A stretch of 21,683 nucleotides of DNA from DSOT01 sp052386775 (GCA_052386775.1 JBQTJV010000024.1:1-21683); one strand, 5' to 3'. Shown: positions 6,758-14,522, counted from the stretch's first letter. Notes: generated by a model from the sequence alone, not told the origin. Numbers and translations: made by a program.

Positions 6758-7900
6758 ATGGATTTCTCATTCACGTCGGAGCAGGAAACGCTCCGTGCCC
6801 ATCTTCAGGAATTGCTCGACGAGGTATGCCCGCCGGAGTACGCCGAGCGCTGCGACCGCGAGGCGCGCCCGCCGCGCGAAGCCTACGACGCGCTTGCCAA
6901 GCACGGCTGGTTCGGTTTGGTCTTTCCGCAGGAATACGGCGGCACGGGAAGCTCCGCGATCGAGCTGGCGATCCTGCTGGAGGAAACCGGCCGCCATTTC
7001 GAAGAGCTGGCGATGTGGCTCTTTCGCACGCTGACCTATGGCGGCTACGCCGTCATGCTGCACGGCAGCCGGGCGCAGAAGGAAGCGCTCATTCCGAGAG
7101 TGATCCGCGGCGAGCTTTCGTTCTGCTTCGGGCTCACCGAGCCGCATGCCGGTTCCGACGCGGCTGCGCTCACCACGCGCGCTGCCGCGTCCGGTGACGG
7201 TTACCTCATCAACGGGCAGAAGGTATTCACCTCGGGCATGGACATCAGCGACTACTGCCTGCTCGTCACCCGCACCTCCGCCGGAGAAAAAAAGCAGCAG
7301 GGGATCACGAATTTCCTGGTGGATACCCGACTGACCGGCATCGAAGTCCGCAAGATCGACACGCTCGGCCAGCGCGCCATCGGCACGACGCAGGTGTTCT
7401 ACACCGACGTCAAAGTGCCGGCCTCGGCTGTGCTCGGTGAAGTGGATCAGGGCTGGGAGGCGGTGGATGCGTATCTCTGGTACGAACGGCTCTGCCTTTC
7501 GGCCGCGCGCACCGGTGCTGCGGCTGCTGCCTTCGAGTACGCGCTGGAGTACGCAAAGACCCGCAAGCAGTTCGGCCGGCCGATCAGCGACTTCCAGGCG
7601 ATCGCGCACAAGCTCGCCGACATGAAGGTGATGCTCGACATCTCGCGCACGCTGGTCTATCGCTTTGCGTGGCTCATGGCCCAGGGGCGCGCGACACGGC
7701 ACGACGCCGCGGTCGTCAAACTCTACAGCGGCGAGACGTATAAAACGATCTCGGATCTGGGCATGCAGATCATGGGCGGCTACGGCTACTGCATGGAGTA
7801 TCCGATGCAGCGCTTCTTCCGCGACTCGCGGCTCGCGACGATCGGCGCGGGCACGTCCGAAATCCAGCGCAACATCATCGCCCGCGGGCTCGGTCTCTGA
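6758..7900 (+). CDS. Acyl-CoA dehydrogenase
   Basis: A 380-residue FAD-dependent acyl-CoA dehydrogenase of normal length, introducing an alpha-beta double bond and passing electrons to electron-transferring flavoprotein. The N-terminal helical domain (MDFSFTSEQETLR), the FAD/substrate segment CFGLTEPHAGSDAA (123-136), the RKQFGRPISDFQAIAHKLADM helix region (269-289) and IMGGYGYCMEYP (338-349) are all present. The usual base in the EGTSEIQ motif is missing: residue 364 is Ala (GAGTSEIQ). Glu243 in WYERL lies where isovaleryl-CoA and long-chain dehydrogenases carry their catalytic Glu, so it is the likely base. Start ATG at 6758 has no obvious ribosome site. The CoA-transferase begins immediately after the stop. 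Confidence 0.93.
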   Translation: MDFSFTSEQETLRAHLQELLDEVCPPEYAERCDREARPPREAYDALAKHGWFGLVFPQEYGGTGSSAIELAILLEETGRHFEELAMWLFRTLTYGGYAVMLHGSRAQKEALIPRVIRGELSFCFGLTEPHAGSDAAALTTRAAASGDGYLINGQKVFTSGMDISDYCLLVTRTSAGEKKQQGITNFLVDTRLTGIEVRKIDTLGQRAIGTTQVFYTDVKVPASAVLGEVDQGWEAVDAYLWYERLCLSAARTGAAAAAFEYALEYAKTRKQFGRPISDFQAIAHKLADMKVMLDISRTLVYRFAWLMAQGRATRHDAAVVKLYSGETYKTISDLGMQIMGGYGYCMEYPMQRFFRDSRLATIGAGTSEIQRNIIARGLGL

Positions 7901-9088
7901 ATGCACCCGCTGGAAGGCGTTCGCATCCTCGAGCTGGGTCAGATCATCGCCGGCACCTACGGCGGCCAGGTACTGACGGATCTCGGTGCGGAAGTCATCA
8001 AGATCGAGGCGCCCGAAGGCGACCTCGGCCGCATTCCGTCGGTTGCGCCGTACAAGGGCGTGAGCGCGCTGTTTCTGACCTTCAATCGCAACAAGAAAAG
8101 CGTCGTCATCAACCTGAAGAGCGAGGCGGGCAGGGCGCTCTTCTACGATCTCGTCAAGGTTTCCGATGTCGTCATCGACAACTTCCGCGGCGGCGTGCTG
8201 CAGCGGCTCAAGGTCGATTATGCGTCGCTTTCCGCCGTGAACCCGCGGATCATCCAGTGTTCGGTCACCGGCTTCGGGCTCGAGGGCGCATACAAGGACT
8301 ATCCCGCGCTCGATCTCATCATCCAGGCGATCAGCGGCTATCTCGCCATCACCGGGGAGCCGGGCCGGCCGCCGGCGCGCGTCGGCATCCCGCTGGCGGA
8401 TCTCTGCGGCGGCATTTTTTCATGCGAGGGGATACTCGCGGCGCTCTATCAGCGCGAACGCACCGGGCGGGGCTGCCGTCTTGAAACCTCCATGTTCGAC
8501 GGCATGCTCAACCTCCTGAGCTACATGGCCACGCATTATCTCTGCACCGGGGAGGTGCCGGCGCCGCAGGGTTCGGCACACGAGTTCACCGTGCCGTGGC
8601 AGGCGTTCCAGGCGAAGGACGGTTACATCGTGATTGCGACCCGGCAGGAAAATTTCTGGCGCAAGCTGTGCGAGGTCCTCGGGGATCCGGCACTGGCGAG
8701 CGATCCGCGATTTGCGACCAATCCCGCGCGGCTCAAGCACCGCGCTGCGCTGGTGCCGATCATCGAGGGCATCGTACGCACCCGCACGGTCGCGGAGTGG
8801 ATGAGAAGACTGCGTGCTGCGGAAGTGCCGGCTGCGCCGGTCAACAATCTCGATGGCGCGTTCGCCGAGCCGCCGGTTGCGGAACGCGGGATGATCGTCG
8901 AGTACGACCATCCCGATGTGGGGCGCGTGCGCCTGCCCGGGAATCCGATCAAGTTCGCGGACGCCGGCCGCACGCCCTCCAATCCCGCGCCGCGGCTGGG
9001 AGAGCACACCGATGCCATACTGCGCGAGCTGCTGGGTGTGCAGTCCGAAAAGATACAGAAACTGCGCGAAGCGGGCGCGATCGCCTAG
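7901..9088 (+). CDS. CaiB/BaiF family (family III) CoA-transferase
   Basis: A 395-residue family III CoA-transferase, moving CoA between acyl-CoA and a free acid with a glutamyl/aspartyl anhydride mechanism. Seen: the N-terminal LEGVRILELGQIIAGTYGG (4-22), GAEVIKIE (29-36), the catalytic Asp138 in YPALDLIIQAISGY, and the C-terminal LGEHTDAILRELLG block. Relatives act on carnitine, bile acids, formate/oxalate, succinate/itaconate and benzylsuccinate. ATG follows the preceding TGA with no gap (TGAATG) and there is no clear ribosome site, so translation is probably coupled to the dehydrogenase. The pair would convert an acid to its CoA ester and then oxidise it; the CoA donor is unknown. Confidence 0.93.
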   Translation: MHPLEGVRILELGQIIAGTYGGQVLTDLGAEVIKIEAPEGDLGRIPSVAPYKGVSALFLTFNRNKKSVVINLKSEAGRALFYDLVKVSDVVIDNFRGGVLQRLKVDYASLSAVNPRIIQCSVTGFGLEGAYKDYPALDLIIQAISGYLAITGEPGRPPARVGIPLADLCGGIFSCEGILAALYQRERTGRGCRLETSMFDGMLNLLSYMATHYLCTGEVPAPQGSAHEFTVPWQAFQAKDGYIVIATRQENFWRKLCEVLGDPALASDPRFATNPARLKHRAALVPIIEGIVRTRTVAEWMRRLRAAEVPAAPVNNLDGAFAEPPVAERGMIVEYDHPDVGRVRLPGNPIKFADAGRTPSNPAPRLGEHTDAILRELLGVQSEKIQKLREAGAIA

Positions 9089-9172
9089 CGTCGCCGAGAT
9101 GGCGCCCCTTGACGCGCGCACGGCCATGAATGATGCTGTTATCACGAATTTCACAACATGAAGGAGGAGGCA

Positions 9173-10153
9173 ATGACCAAGCAGGTTTTCCAGCGGCTGT
9201 TCATGGCATGCGGACTGTTGGTGGGCGCGGCGCTCGTGCCCACCGCATGGGCGCAGGCGTATCCGTCGAAGACCGTCGAATTTATCGTCCACGTCAATCC
9301 AGGCGGCGGCACTGACGTCTTCGCGCGGCTGGTCCAGGAGATCATCAACCGCGAAAAGCTGATCACGCAGCCAACGATCGTCCAGAGCAAGACCGGCGGC
9401 GCGGGAACGGTGGCGTTCAACTACGTGAAGAGCAAGCGCGGCGATCCGCACACTGTTCTCACGATAGCGACCGGGTCGTTCGTGACTGCGATCTCGCGCA
9501 GCGATCTCGACCTCGGGCTGGAGCATTTCACGCCGCTCGCGTTTTTTGCCCGTGATCCGCAGGGCGTCATCGTTCCCGCGGACTCGAAGTACAAGACCTT
9601 CAAGGACCTCGTGGACGACGCGAAGAAGCAGCCTGAAGCCATCGTATGTGCCGTCACCTCGGCGACCGGAACGGGGCGGCAGACGCTGTGGCGTATCGAG
9701 CGCGAGACCGGCGCCAAGTTCAAGTTCGTCACCTTCAAGGCCGGTTCAGAGGCGGTGCTGTCCGTGCTGGGCGGCCACGTGCCGTTCACCACCGAGAACG
9801 TGAGCGAGGCGTGGGCGCACATCGAGGCGAAGAAAATGCGCGTGCTTGCCGTGACCACAGAAAAGCGCATGCCGGCGCTGCCCGACGTGCCGACGCTCAC
9901 CGAGATCGGTTACAAGGTGGAGATCGGCACCGGGCGTGGCTTCGGCATGCCTGCCGGTGTGCCGAAAGAGGCGGTCACGACGATGGAGGGCATCCTCAGA
10001 AAAGCGCATCAGAGCGCGCTGTGGCAGGATTATTCCAAGAAGAACATGTACGAAGACCGATGGATGGGCAGCGCGGAATTTGCGAAATACCTCGCCGAGC
10101 AGCGGGTCGCCCAGAAGGAGTTCATCGATTCCATCGGCCTTTCTAAAAAGTAA
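9173..10153 (+). CDS. Bug/TctC-family periplasmic solute-binding protein (copy 2)
   Basis: A 326-residue Bug-type receptor with a Sec signal peptide ending at AWAQ (about residue 24 from the ATG at 9173). Motifs: VNPGGGTDVFARL, matching the ligand loop of the true TctC branch more closely than the other copies, then SKTGGAGTVAFNYV and ALPDVPTLTEIGY. An earlier in-frame ATG at 9158 lies before a very strong AAGGAGGAGG (9161-9170) that can only serve the ATG at 9173, so 9173 is the start. It follows the CoA-transferase after 84 bp and probably supplies the operon's substrate. The canonical TYGS and PYKG motifs are replaced (ATGTGRQ, VTFKAGS), suggesting a ligand different from the other copies. 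Confidence 0.92.
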   Translation: MTKQVFQRLFMACGLLVGAALVPTAWAQAYPSKTVEFIVHVNPGGGTDVFARLVQEIINREKLITQPTIVQSKTGGAGTVAFNYVKSKRGDPHTVLTIATGSFVTAISRSDLDLGLEHFTPLAFFARDPQGVIVPADSKYKTFKDLVDDAKKQPEAIVCAVTSATGTGRQTLWRIERETGAKFKFVTFKAGSEAVLSVLGGHVPFTTENVSEAWAHIEAKKMRVLAVTTEKRMPALPDVPTLTEIGYKVEIGTGRGFGMPAGVPKEAVTTMEGILRKAHQSALWQDYSKKNMYEDRWMGSAEFAKYLAEQRVAQKEFIDSIGLSKK

Positions 10154-10169
10154 GGGGACCTGACGCACC

Positions 10170-10772
10170 ATGTACGTGCCCGGGCATTTCGCCGAGAGCG
10201 ACGCGGCGAAACTTTCCCGCCTCATCGACGAGAACGGTTTCGGGCTCCTCGTCACCGTGGCAGAGGGGAAACCGGTGGCGAGTCACGTTCCCTTTCTCTA
10301 CGAAAAAGAAAGGAACGTGCTGCTGGCGCACGTCGCCCGCGCCAATCCCCAGTGGCGGCACCTTTCCAACGATGCGGACGTGATGGTCGTCTTTCAGGGA
10401 CCGCATGCCTATATTTCGCCGTCGTGGTACCGCGCGCCCGGCGTGCCGACGTGGAATTATGCGGTCGCCCATGTCTACGGGCGGGCGCGCGCGCTGGAGG
10501 ATGCAGCGGCCCTCAAGGGCATCGTGGAAAAGCTCACGGCGCAGTACGAAAGCCACTACGAGAAACCATGGACGCCCGCCTACGACCCGCGCATGTTGAA
10601 CGCCATCGTCGGCATCGAGGTGGCGATCACCGAGATGCAGGGCAAGTTCAAGCTGAGCCAGAACCGGCCGGCCGCGGATCGCGCTGCGGTGATCGAGCGG
10701 CTCGATTCCAGTGGATCGGAAGCGGGCCGGGCGGTGGCCGTGCTGATGAAGGAGAAGTACCGGACGCAGTGA
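10170..10772 (+). CDS. PaiB-like FMN-binding protein
   Basis: A 200-residue protein of the PaiB family with the split-barrel flavin-binding fold. Matches include the N-terminal MYVPGHFAESD, HVARANPQWRHL (about 50-61), FQGPHAYISPSWY (about 72-84), VPTWNYAVAHVYG and GKFKLSQNRP (about 153-162). Bacillus PaiB was described as a negative regulator of sporulation and protease genes, but most homologues in proteobacteria are unstudied and may be flavin- or heme-binding enzymes. No DNA-binding helix-turn-helix is visible, so the family label of transcriptional regulator should be treated with caution. It lies 16 bp after the Bug gene and is likely cotranscribed. Confidence 0.88.
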   Translation: MYVPGHFAESDAAKLSRLIDENGFGLLVTVAEGKPVASHVPFLYEKERNVLLAHVARANPQWRHLSNDADVMVVFQGPHAYISPSWYRAPGVPTWNYAVAHVYGRARALEDAAALKGIVEKLTAQYESHYEKPWTPAYDPRMLNAIVGIEVAITEMQGKFKLSQNRPAADRAAVIERLDSSGSEAGRAVAVLMKEKYRTQ

Positions 10773-10790
10773 TATCGGGAGGAGGAAACC

Positions 10791-11186
10791 ATGCGTGTCG
10801 CATTGGGAGCGGGTTTATCGCTGATGGTGGCGCTGGCACACGCGGCGCCGACGCCAAAGACGGTCGCGGCGGAGACCTATCCCGCACGACCGATCCGGAT
10901 GGTGTTGTTGCCGGACGTGCCGCCGCTGGCGGAAGCCGCCCTGCCCGGATTCAAGTACGACGGGTGGTTCGGCATCTGGGCGCCCGGCAAGACCCCGCGG
11001 AAGACGATCAATGCGATATCGCAGGAAGTGGCACGGATCCTCGCGCTCCCCGATGTGGGCGAGCGCATCGTCAGCCAGGGTGCCGCGCCGAGATCGGGAG
11101 CGCCTGTGGAACTGGACAAGCTGGTCCGATCCGAGGTTGAAACGCGCGCGAAGGTGCTGAAAGCCTCCGGCGCCGGCGGAAGCTGA
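10791..11186 (+). pseudogene. Internally deleted Bug/TctC gene (in-frame remnant, 131 aa)
   Basis: The reading frame has an intact ribosome site (GGGAGGAGG), a signal peptide (MRVALGAGLSLMVALAHAA) and the Bug N-terminus YPARPIRMVL, then jumps directly to LPDVPPLAEAALPGF and the complete C-terminal part. Compared with Bug copy 1 of this window, about 195 residues (its residues 41 to 236) are missing, including the ligand-binding PPGG, NRPG and PYKG motifs. The junction lies near 10900-10912. The frame is kept, so a short exported protein could be made, but it lacks most of domain 1 and the hinge. It is the last gene of the plus-strand run and converges with the minus-strand operon 28 bp on. 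Confidence 0.85.
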
Positions 11187-11214
11187 AAAGCGTGTTCGTG
11201 AAGGCAGCGAAAGG

Positions 11215-11523
11215 CTAGAACAGGCGGCAGAGGATCTGTACGTTGGCGGCGAACAAACCGGCGGTCCAGACGACCAGGCCGGTTACCGCCAGGCCCAGTC
11301 CGAGCAATAAGCGTCTCGACAGCGCGTTGCGGTTCAATAACCAGAGCGGCCCGAAGAACAGCGCGAACACTGCAACCAGCCCCAATGTGAAATAGGCGTT
11401 GAGTCCCCACTCGCACGAGTGCGGCGCCGCGACGAAGGCGAAAGCAAAGAGGGCGGTACAGATTCCTGCGGCATAGGGGAAGACGGTTTGCTTACGTCCC
11501 GCTCTTTCTACCTCAGCAATCAC
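11215..11523 (-). CDS. Small membrane protein, three predicted helices
   Basis: A 102-residue hydrophobic protein with likely transmembrane helices at about 15-33, 42-63 and 72-95, and cysteines at 37 (HSCEWG) and 99 (ILCRLF). No family recognised. The frame is open much further upstream, but that part lies over the neighbouring genes. The GTG at 11523-11521 overlaps the stop of the 77-residue gene by four bases (GTGA) and is followed directly by hydrophobic-helix sense, so I take it as a coupled start. It is the last gene of the minus-strand operon and converges with the deleted Bug gene. Confidence 0.65.
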   Translation of the reverse strand: MIAEVERAGRKQTVFPYAAGICTALFAFAFVAAPHSCEWGLNAYFTLGLVAVFALFFGPLWLLNRNALSRRLLLGLGLAVTGLVVWTAGLFAANVQILCRLF

Positions 11524-11753
11524 TCTTCGTACCGGACATCGATGCCGTCCGAGTCGCCCACTGCCTTGCGCAACAGACTGATCAGGGTTTCCGAGGCGCC
11601 GCCCTCCTCGAGCAGATCGATCGTGTCCGCATCGATGAAGTAATCCTCGTCGGTACTGTCCTCTTCCTCGAGTTGCTCGATCAGCGCGTCGATGTCGTCG
11701 TCGGAAACAATTCCGAGCAAGGCGCCGGACTGCTTGTCGTAAAGCTTCGGCAT
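11520..11753 (-). CDS. Small acidic protein of unknown function
   Basis: A 77-residue acidic protein starting MPKLYDKQSGALLGIVSDDD and continuing with IEQLEEEDSTDEDYFID and LLEEGGASETLISLLRKAVG. Small acidic proteins with this layout (LYD near the start, an EQLEEE/DYFID centre and a GA..L..LLR C-terminal helix) are widespread and, from memory, sometimes auto-named galactosyldiacylglycerol synthase, which a protein this short cannot be. Start chosen because GAAGGAG stands six bases before the ATG at 11753; the longer open frame to 11813 has no such site. It is sandwiched between an 88-residue gene (11-bp gap) and a GTG-coupled membrane protein. Confidence 0.75.
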   Translation of the reverse strand: MPKLYDKQSGALLGIVSDDDIDALIEQLEEEDSTDEDYFIDADTIDLLEEGGASETLISLLRKAVGDSDGIDVRYEE

Positions 11754-11764
11754 TCCCTTCTCCT

Positions 11765-12031
11765 TCAGGTCGATCGATATTTTGGCCAGACTTTGGCCAC
11801 CTCGTCGAGACAATACCGCAGCTTCCGTCTCGTGGTCTCAGGCAGCGAAACATTGTGGTCTTGTAGCAGGGAACTCACCGCGTTACCGACTTCGCCGAGC
11901 CATTCGGAAGAGGTAGTGCAGGCGGCAAAGCATCGTGACTGCGCCTCTTCGGCCGCTTTGGTGTGGCCGGCGGCAGCAACTTCGGCGAGCGCTTCCTTGA
12001 GCGTACTGCTGAAATCATCCGTCGCCATCAT
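11765..12031 (-). CDS. Small hypothetical helical protein
   Basis: An 88-residue protein beginning MMATDDFSSTLKEALAEVA, mostly helical by composition, with three cysteines (RCFAACTT and RYCLDE). No family recognised and no signal peptide or membrane helix. Two tandem ATG codons (12031 and 12028) are possible starts, placed three bases after the stop of the alpha/beta hydrolase gene, so coupling is likely. The spacing to the 77-residue gene downstream is 11 bp. Real-gene status rests on its tight fit inside the operon and coherent composition rather than on homology. Confidence 0.6.
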   Translation of the reverse strand: MMATDDFSSTLKEALAEVAAAGHTKAAEEAQSRCFAACTTSSEWLGEVGNAVSSLLQDHNVSLPETTRRKLRYCLDEVAKVWPKYRST

Positions 12032-12034
12032 GGC

Positions 12035-12889
12035 TCAATACCTGCCGCCGCGGATAAATCGCGCGATGCCGGCAGCGACCTCTGCCTCCTGCCCGATGAA
12101 TCCGTGCGGGGCGCGGCCCACGCACGCATCAGTGCCCGGCGCACCGCGCCACCCGGGGCCGCCGGTTACCAGAACGACCTGTTCACGTGCAGCGCCTGTT
12201 CGCGCCGTGATGTCTCCCATCAGGTTCGATGGCGACCGAACGCATTGATCGTCCGCATGACCCACCACGAGGACGGGCACCCGGATTGCCTCCAGCCGGA
12301 TATCGAATACGGACTGCGCCACCCACACCTTCCGGCCGCCGTGGAAACCCGACATCAGCGCGGACGTCAACACCAGACCGTCGGGCGCGGAGGGGCCGGA
12401 AAGTCGTGCCGCTGCGTTCACGGCAGAGATAGAACCCCGACTCGTGCCTACGAGCCAGACCGATGCCTTGGTGCGCGAACGCACGTCCGCGATCACCTTG
12501 CCCAGGTCTTCGGCATGTTTGACCGTGGCTCGGAAACCTGCGAGCCCATCCTCGCCCGTATGATCGGACGGCGCATCGACGAGCGCCGTGACAAAGCCCG
12601 CACCATGGAAATGCGGCACTGACCGCACCAGCGAGTTGCCCGTGAGCGCACGTGAACAACCGTGATCGTCGAGATCGAGATGGCCGCCGCCGCCCACGAG
12701 CAAAATCAGCGCACCGCGGAGGTCTTCAGGGCGCGCTGCAGGAGGGTAAGCGAGCGCAAACCGCGTGGTCGTCTGATCGTGCGTTGCGATCGTCACCAGC
12801 TCGCCGCAACCGGCCGCAGCATGCGATTGCGCTTGAAGGGCGATCGCACATAGCAGAACGAGAAGCGCCAGCATGAATGGGCGTGTCAT
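12035..12889 (-). CDS. Exported alpha/beta hydrolase
   Basis: A 284-residue protein with a Sec signal peptide (MTRPFMLALLVLLCAIALQAQSHA) and an alpha/beta-hydrolase core. The nucleophile elbow is GTSRG with Ser150; Asp213 or 214 in VVGHADDQC and His262 in GRAPHGF complete a plausible triad. GGGGHLDL (67-74) may form the oxyanion region. Substrate unknown; likely a periplasmic esterase or lipase-like enzyme. The frame continues upstream to an ATG at 12916 that overlaps the ChrA stop (TGATG) and could be a coupled start adding nine residues; I prefer 12889 because it gives a clean signal peptide. The hydrolase sits between a transporter and small proteins of no known function. Confidence 0.8.
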   Translation of the reverse strand: MTRPFMLALLVLLCAIALQAQSHAAAGCGELVTIATHDQTTTRFALAYPPAARPEDLRGALILLVGGGGHLDLDDHGCSRALTGNSLVRSVPHFHGAGFVTALVDAPSDHTGEDGLAGFRATVKHAEDLGKVIADVRSRTKASVWLVGTSRGSISAVNAAARLSGPSAPDGLVLTSALMSGFHGGRKVWVAQSVFDIRLEAIRVPVLVVGHADDQCVRSPSNLMGDITARTGAAREQVVLVTGGPGWRGAPGTDACVGRAPHGFIGQEAEVAAGIARFIRGGRY

Positions 12890-12915
12890 ATCCGCCTGTG
12901 GCGCGACGAAATGCA

Positions 12916-14064
12916 TCACAGCGTTGCCCGAAACCCAGTCAAGGCGAGTATTCGCTCACGAAGCATACCGAGGGATGCGCCCACGATCATGAGCTTGATA
13001 GCACCGACCTGCCACGCAAGTAACACGGCAGCGCTAGCCGCGAAAAGGACTATCGCAAACGCGTCCGGTATTGCGTGAGGAGCCATCTCTACGAGCGAGA
13101 CGGCGAGGACTCCAATTACGGCCGGGCCGATACCCTTCATTGCCGCCTTGGTCCAAAGGAGTTGCCGTGCACGATCGAAAGCGGGCAGGATGCTCAGCAT
13201 GAGAACAAATGCCGGCAGGAAGATTGAACCCGCAGCCACAGCGGCACCAGCCACGCCATGGAGTTTGTAGCCGACATATGCCGCTACCATCAAAATCGGG
13301 CCGGGCGTGAACTGACCGAGGGCTAGGCCATCGATGAATTCCCGATGCGTAAGCCATTGGTACTGAGTAACGACTTGCTCCTGGATGAATGCAATGAGCG
13401 TTAGTCCGCCGCCGAACGAGAGCGCACCAACCATGAGAAAGAACGAACTGATGCCAAGCAGATCCGGCTCTCTCCCGCCGCCTGCGCTGCCGAAGAGAGA
13501 AAAGTCTTTGAGATGCGACCAAGGACCGAAGTAAGCCAGAGTAACAAGCCCAGCTAACACCGAGACTACGATGACGCCTGCCCTGCGGGAATAGAACCAC
13601 GACAGCCCGATACCTCCGGCAAGCGCAAGGATCGGTACTGTTCCCAATGGAGTAACGGCTGCCGCGACTGCCGCCGCAGTGGCGATGGCCAGTTGCGGCG
13701 CAGTGGCCGCCGCCGATCTTGCCAAGCGGTACACGGCCACGACGAAAATCGCAAGCACCACCGGCCCCAAGCCGTAAAGAGCGCCTTTCATCACGGGTGT
13801 TGCGCCGTAGAACCCGTAAGTCATCGTGAGCGCGAGCATGATGAGAAAGGCCGGCAACACGAAGCAAAGACCGGCTACGAGCCCTCCCCACCAACCGCCG
13901 CGCGAATAGCCCAGGAAGATCCCAAGTTGAGTTGCGGCAGCGCCGGGAAGCATGTTGACCAAGGCAAGACCTTCGACGAATCGCTGTCGGCTAATCGCAG
14001 TCGTGCCCAGTTTCAAGAAGATCAGAGCGATTTCCCGAAGTGTGCCGCGCGCTGCGGACTTCAC
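12916..14064 (-). CDS. chrA: ChrA-type chromate transporter with shortened N-terminal CHR domain
   Basis: A 382-residue polytopic membrane protein with the two-domain CHR layout of ChrA, which exports chromate by proton antiport. The second half keeps the hallmark sequence GALSFGGGLTLIAFIQEQ (213-230) followed by EFIDGLALGQFTPGP (242-256). The first half has FLKLGTTAI (16-24) running straight into SRQRFVEGLALVNMLPG (25-41). Aligning the two halves shows about 21 residues absent from the first, including the FGGP-type motif and the amphipathic helix after it. The start is a GTG at 14064 that overlaps the upstream gene's stop by four bases. Function as a chromate pump is therefore uncertain. 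Confidence 0.85.
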   Translation of the reverse strand: MKSAARGTLREIALIFLKLGTTAISRQRFVEGLALVNMLPGAAATQLGIFLGYSRGGWWGGLVAGLCFVLPAFLIMLALTMTYGFYGATPVMKGALYGLGPVVLAIFVVAVYRLARSAAATAPQLAIATAAAVAAAVTPLGTVPILALAGGIGLSWFYSRRAGVIVVSVLAGLVTLAYFGPWSHLKDFSLFGSAGGGREPDLLGISSFFLMVGALSFGGGLTLIAFIQEQVVTQYQWLTHREFIDGLALGQFTPGPILMVAAYVGYKLHGVAGAAVAAGSIFLPAFVLMLSILPAFDRARQLLWTKAAMKGIGPAVIGVLAVSLVEMAPHAIPDAFAIVLFAASAAVLLAWQVGAIKLMIVGASLGMLRERILALTGFRATL

Positions 14065-14357
14065 TTTGTTTTTCTTTCGACCGCGTCGGCCTTGTCCCGC
14101 CTGGCCTGCGAGAGTTCAGACGCGAAAAACCAGCGGACATAGCCGACCATGGCACAAGCTCCCACGAACCAAGCCAGAAAGACAAACACCACCAGGATAG
14201 CCGACACCAGCTCGGGCGGTTTGAGAAGCATCACTGCTTCAATGCACGCAACAGAAGCTGCCAGACCCGCAAGCATTGGTTTCCAGCGGCTCCTGGCCGG
14301 AACCGTCAGCCCGAGCAGGTGTTCGATAGGGGACATGAAAGCTTTAACGTTCCGCAT
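14061..14357 (-). CDS. Small membrane protein, two predicted helices
   Basis: A 98-residue protein with likely membrane helices at about 27-45 and 51-76 and a charged C-terminal tail (SQARRDKADAVERKTK). No family recognised. The ATG at 14357 has no clear ribosome site; a second ATG at 14336 (MSPIEHLLGL) is possible. Its stop overlaps the ChrA start (GTGA), so it is translated together with the transporter and is the first gene of the minus-strand operon. Confidence 0.65.
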   Translation of the reverse strand: MRNVKAFMSPIEHLLGLTVPARSRWKPMLAGLAASVACIEAVMLLKPPELVSAILVVFVFLAWFVGACAMVGYVRWFFASELSQARRDKADAVERKTK

Positions 14358-14422
14358 GACTGGAGCACTGACGAATTAATTGACAACGCATGGGTCGGCC
14401 AGCGCGATCTCGTCATCCGCAT

Positions 14423-14451
14423 ACCTTACGCCCGACCACGAATGGAGGCAA
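14423..14451 (-). promoter_or_regulatory. Weak candidate promoter for the ChrA operon
   Basis: On the minus strand TTGCCT (14451-14446) and TAAGGT (14428-14423) are 17 bp apart, matching four and three consensus bases. It lies in the 184-bp divergent gap where the operon's promoter must be. Weak match. Confidence 0.2.
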
Positions 14452-14497
14452 TGCATGGGCGCCAAGCTGTTAGACTGCCAGCATATTCTTTCTCTCG

Positions 14498-14522
14498 ATT
14501 CGGGCTTTCGCCGGAATGACGA
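14498..14522. repeat. REP-like palindrome, copy 1
   Basis: ATTCGGGC (14498-14505) and GCCGGAAT (14510-14517) form an eight-base inverted repeat with one mismatch and a TTTC loop, followed by GACGA. This resembles the dispersed ATTCC..GGAATGACG palindromes common in betaproteobacterial genomes. It lies in the leader of Bug copy 3, ending about 20 bp before the start codon. Confidence 0.65.

Noticed and set aside
9109..9142. Promoter (TTGACG with a downstream TGTTAT) ahead of Bug copy 2
   Set aside because: The spacing is about 22 bp, too long for a sigma-70 promoter, and at 17 bp the -10 box matches only three bases.
14380..14385. Perfect TTGACA as a promoter for Bug copy 3
   Set aside because: No acceptable -10 box occurs 16-18 bp downstream; the best there (CGCGAT) matches two bases.
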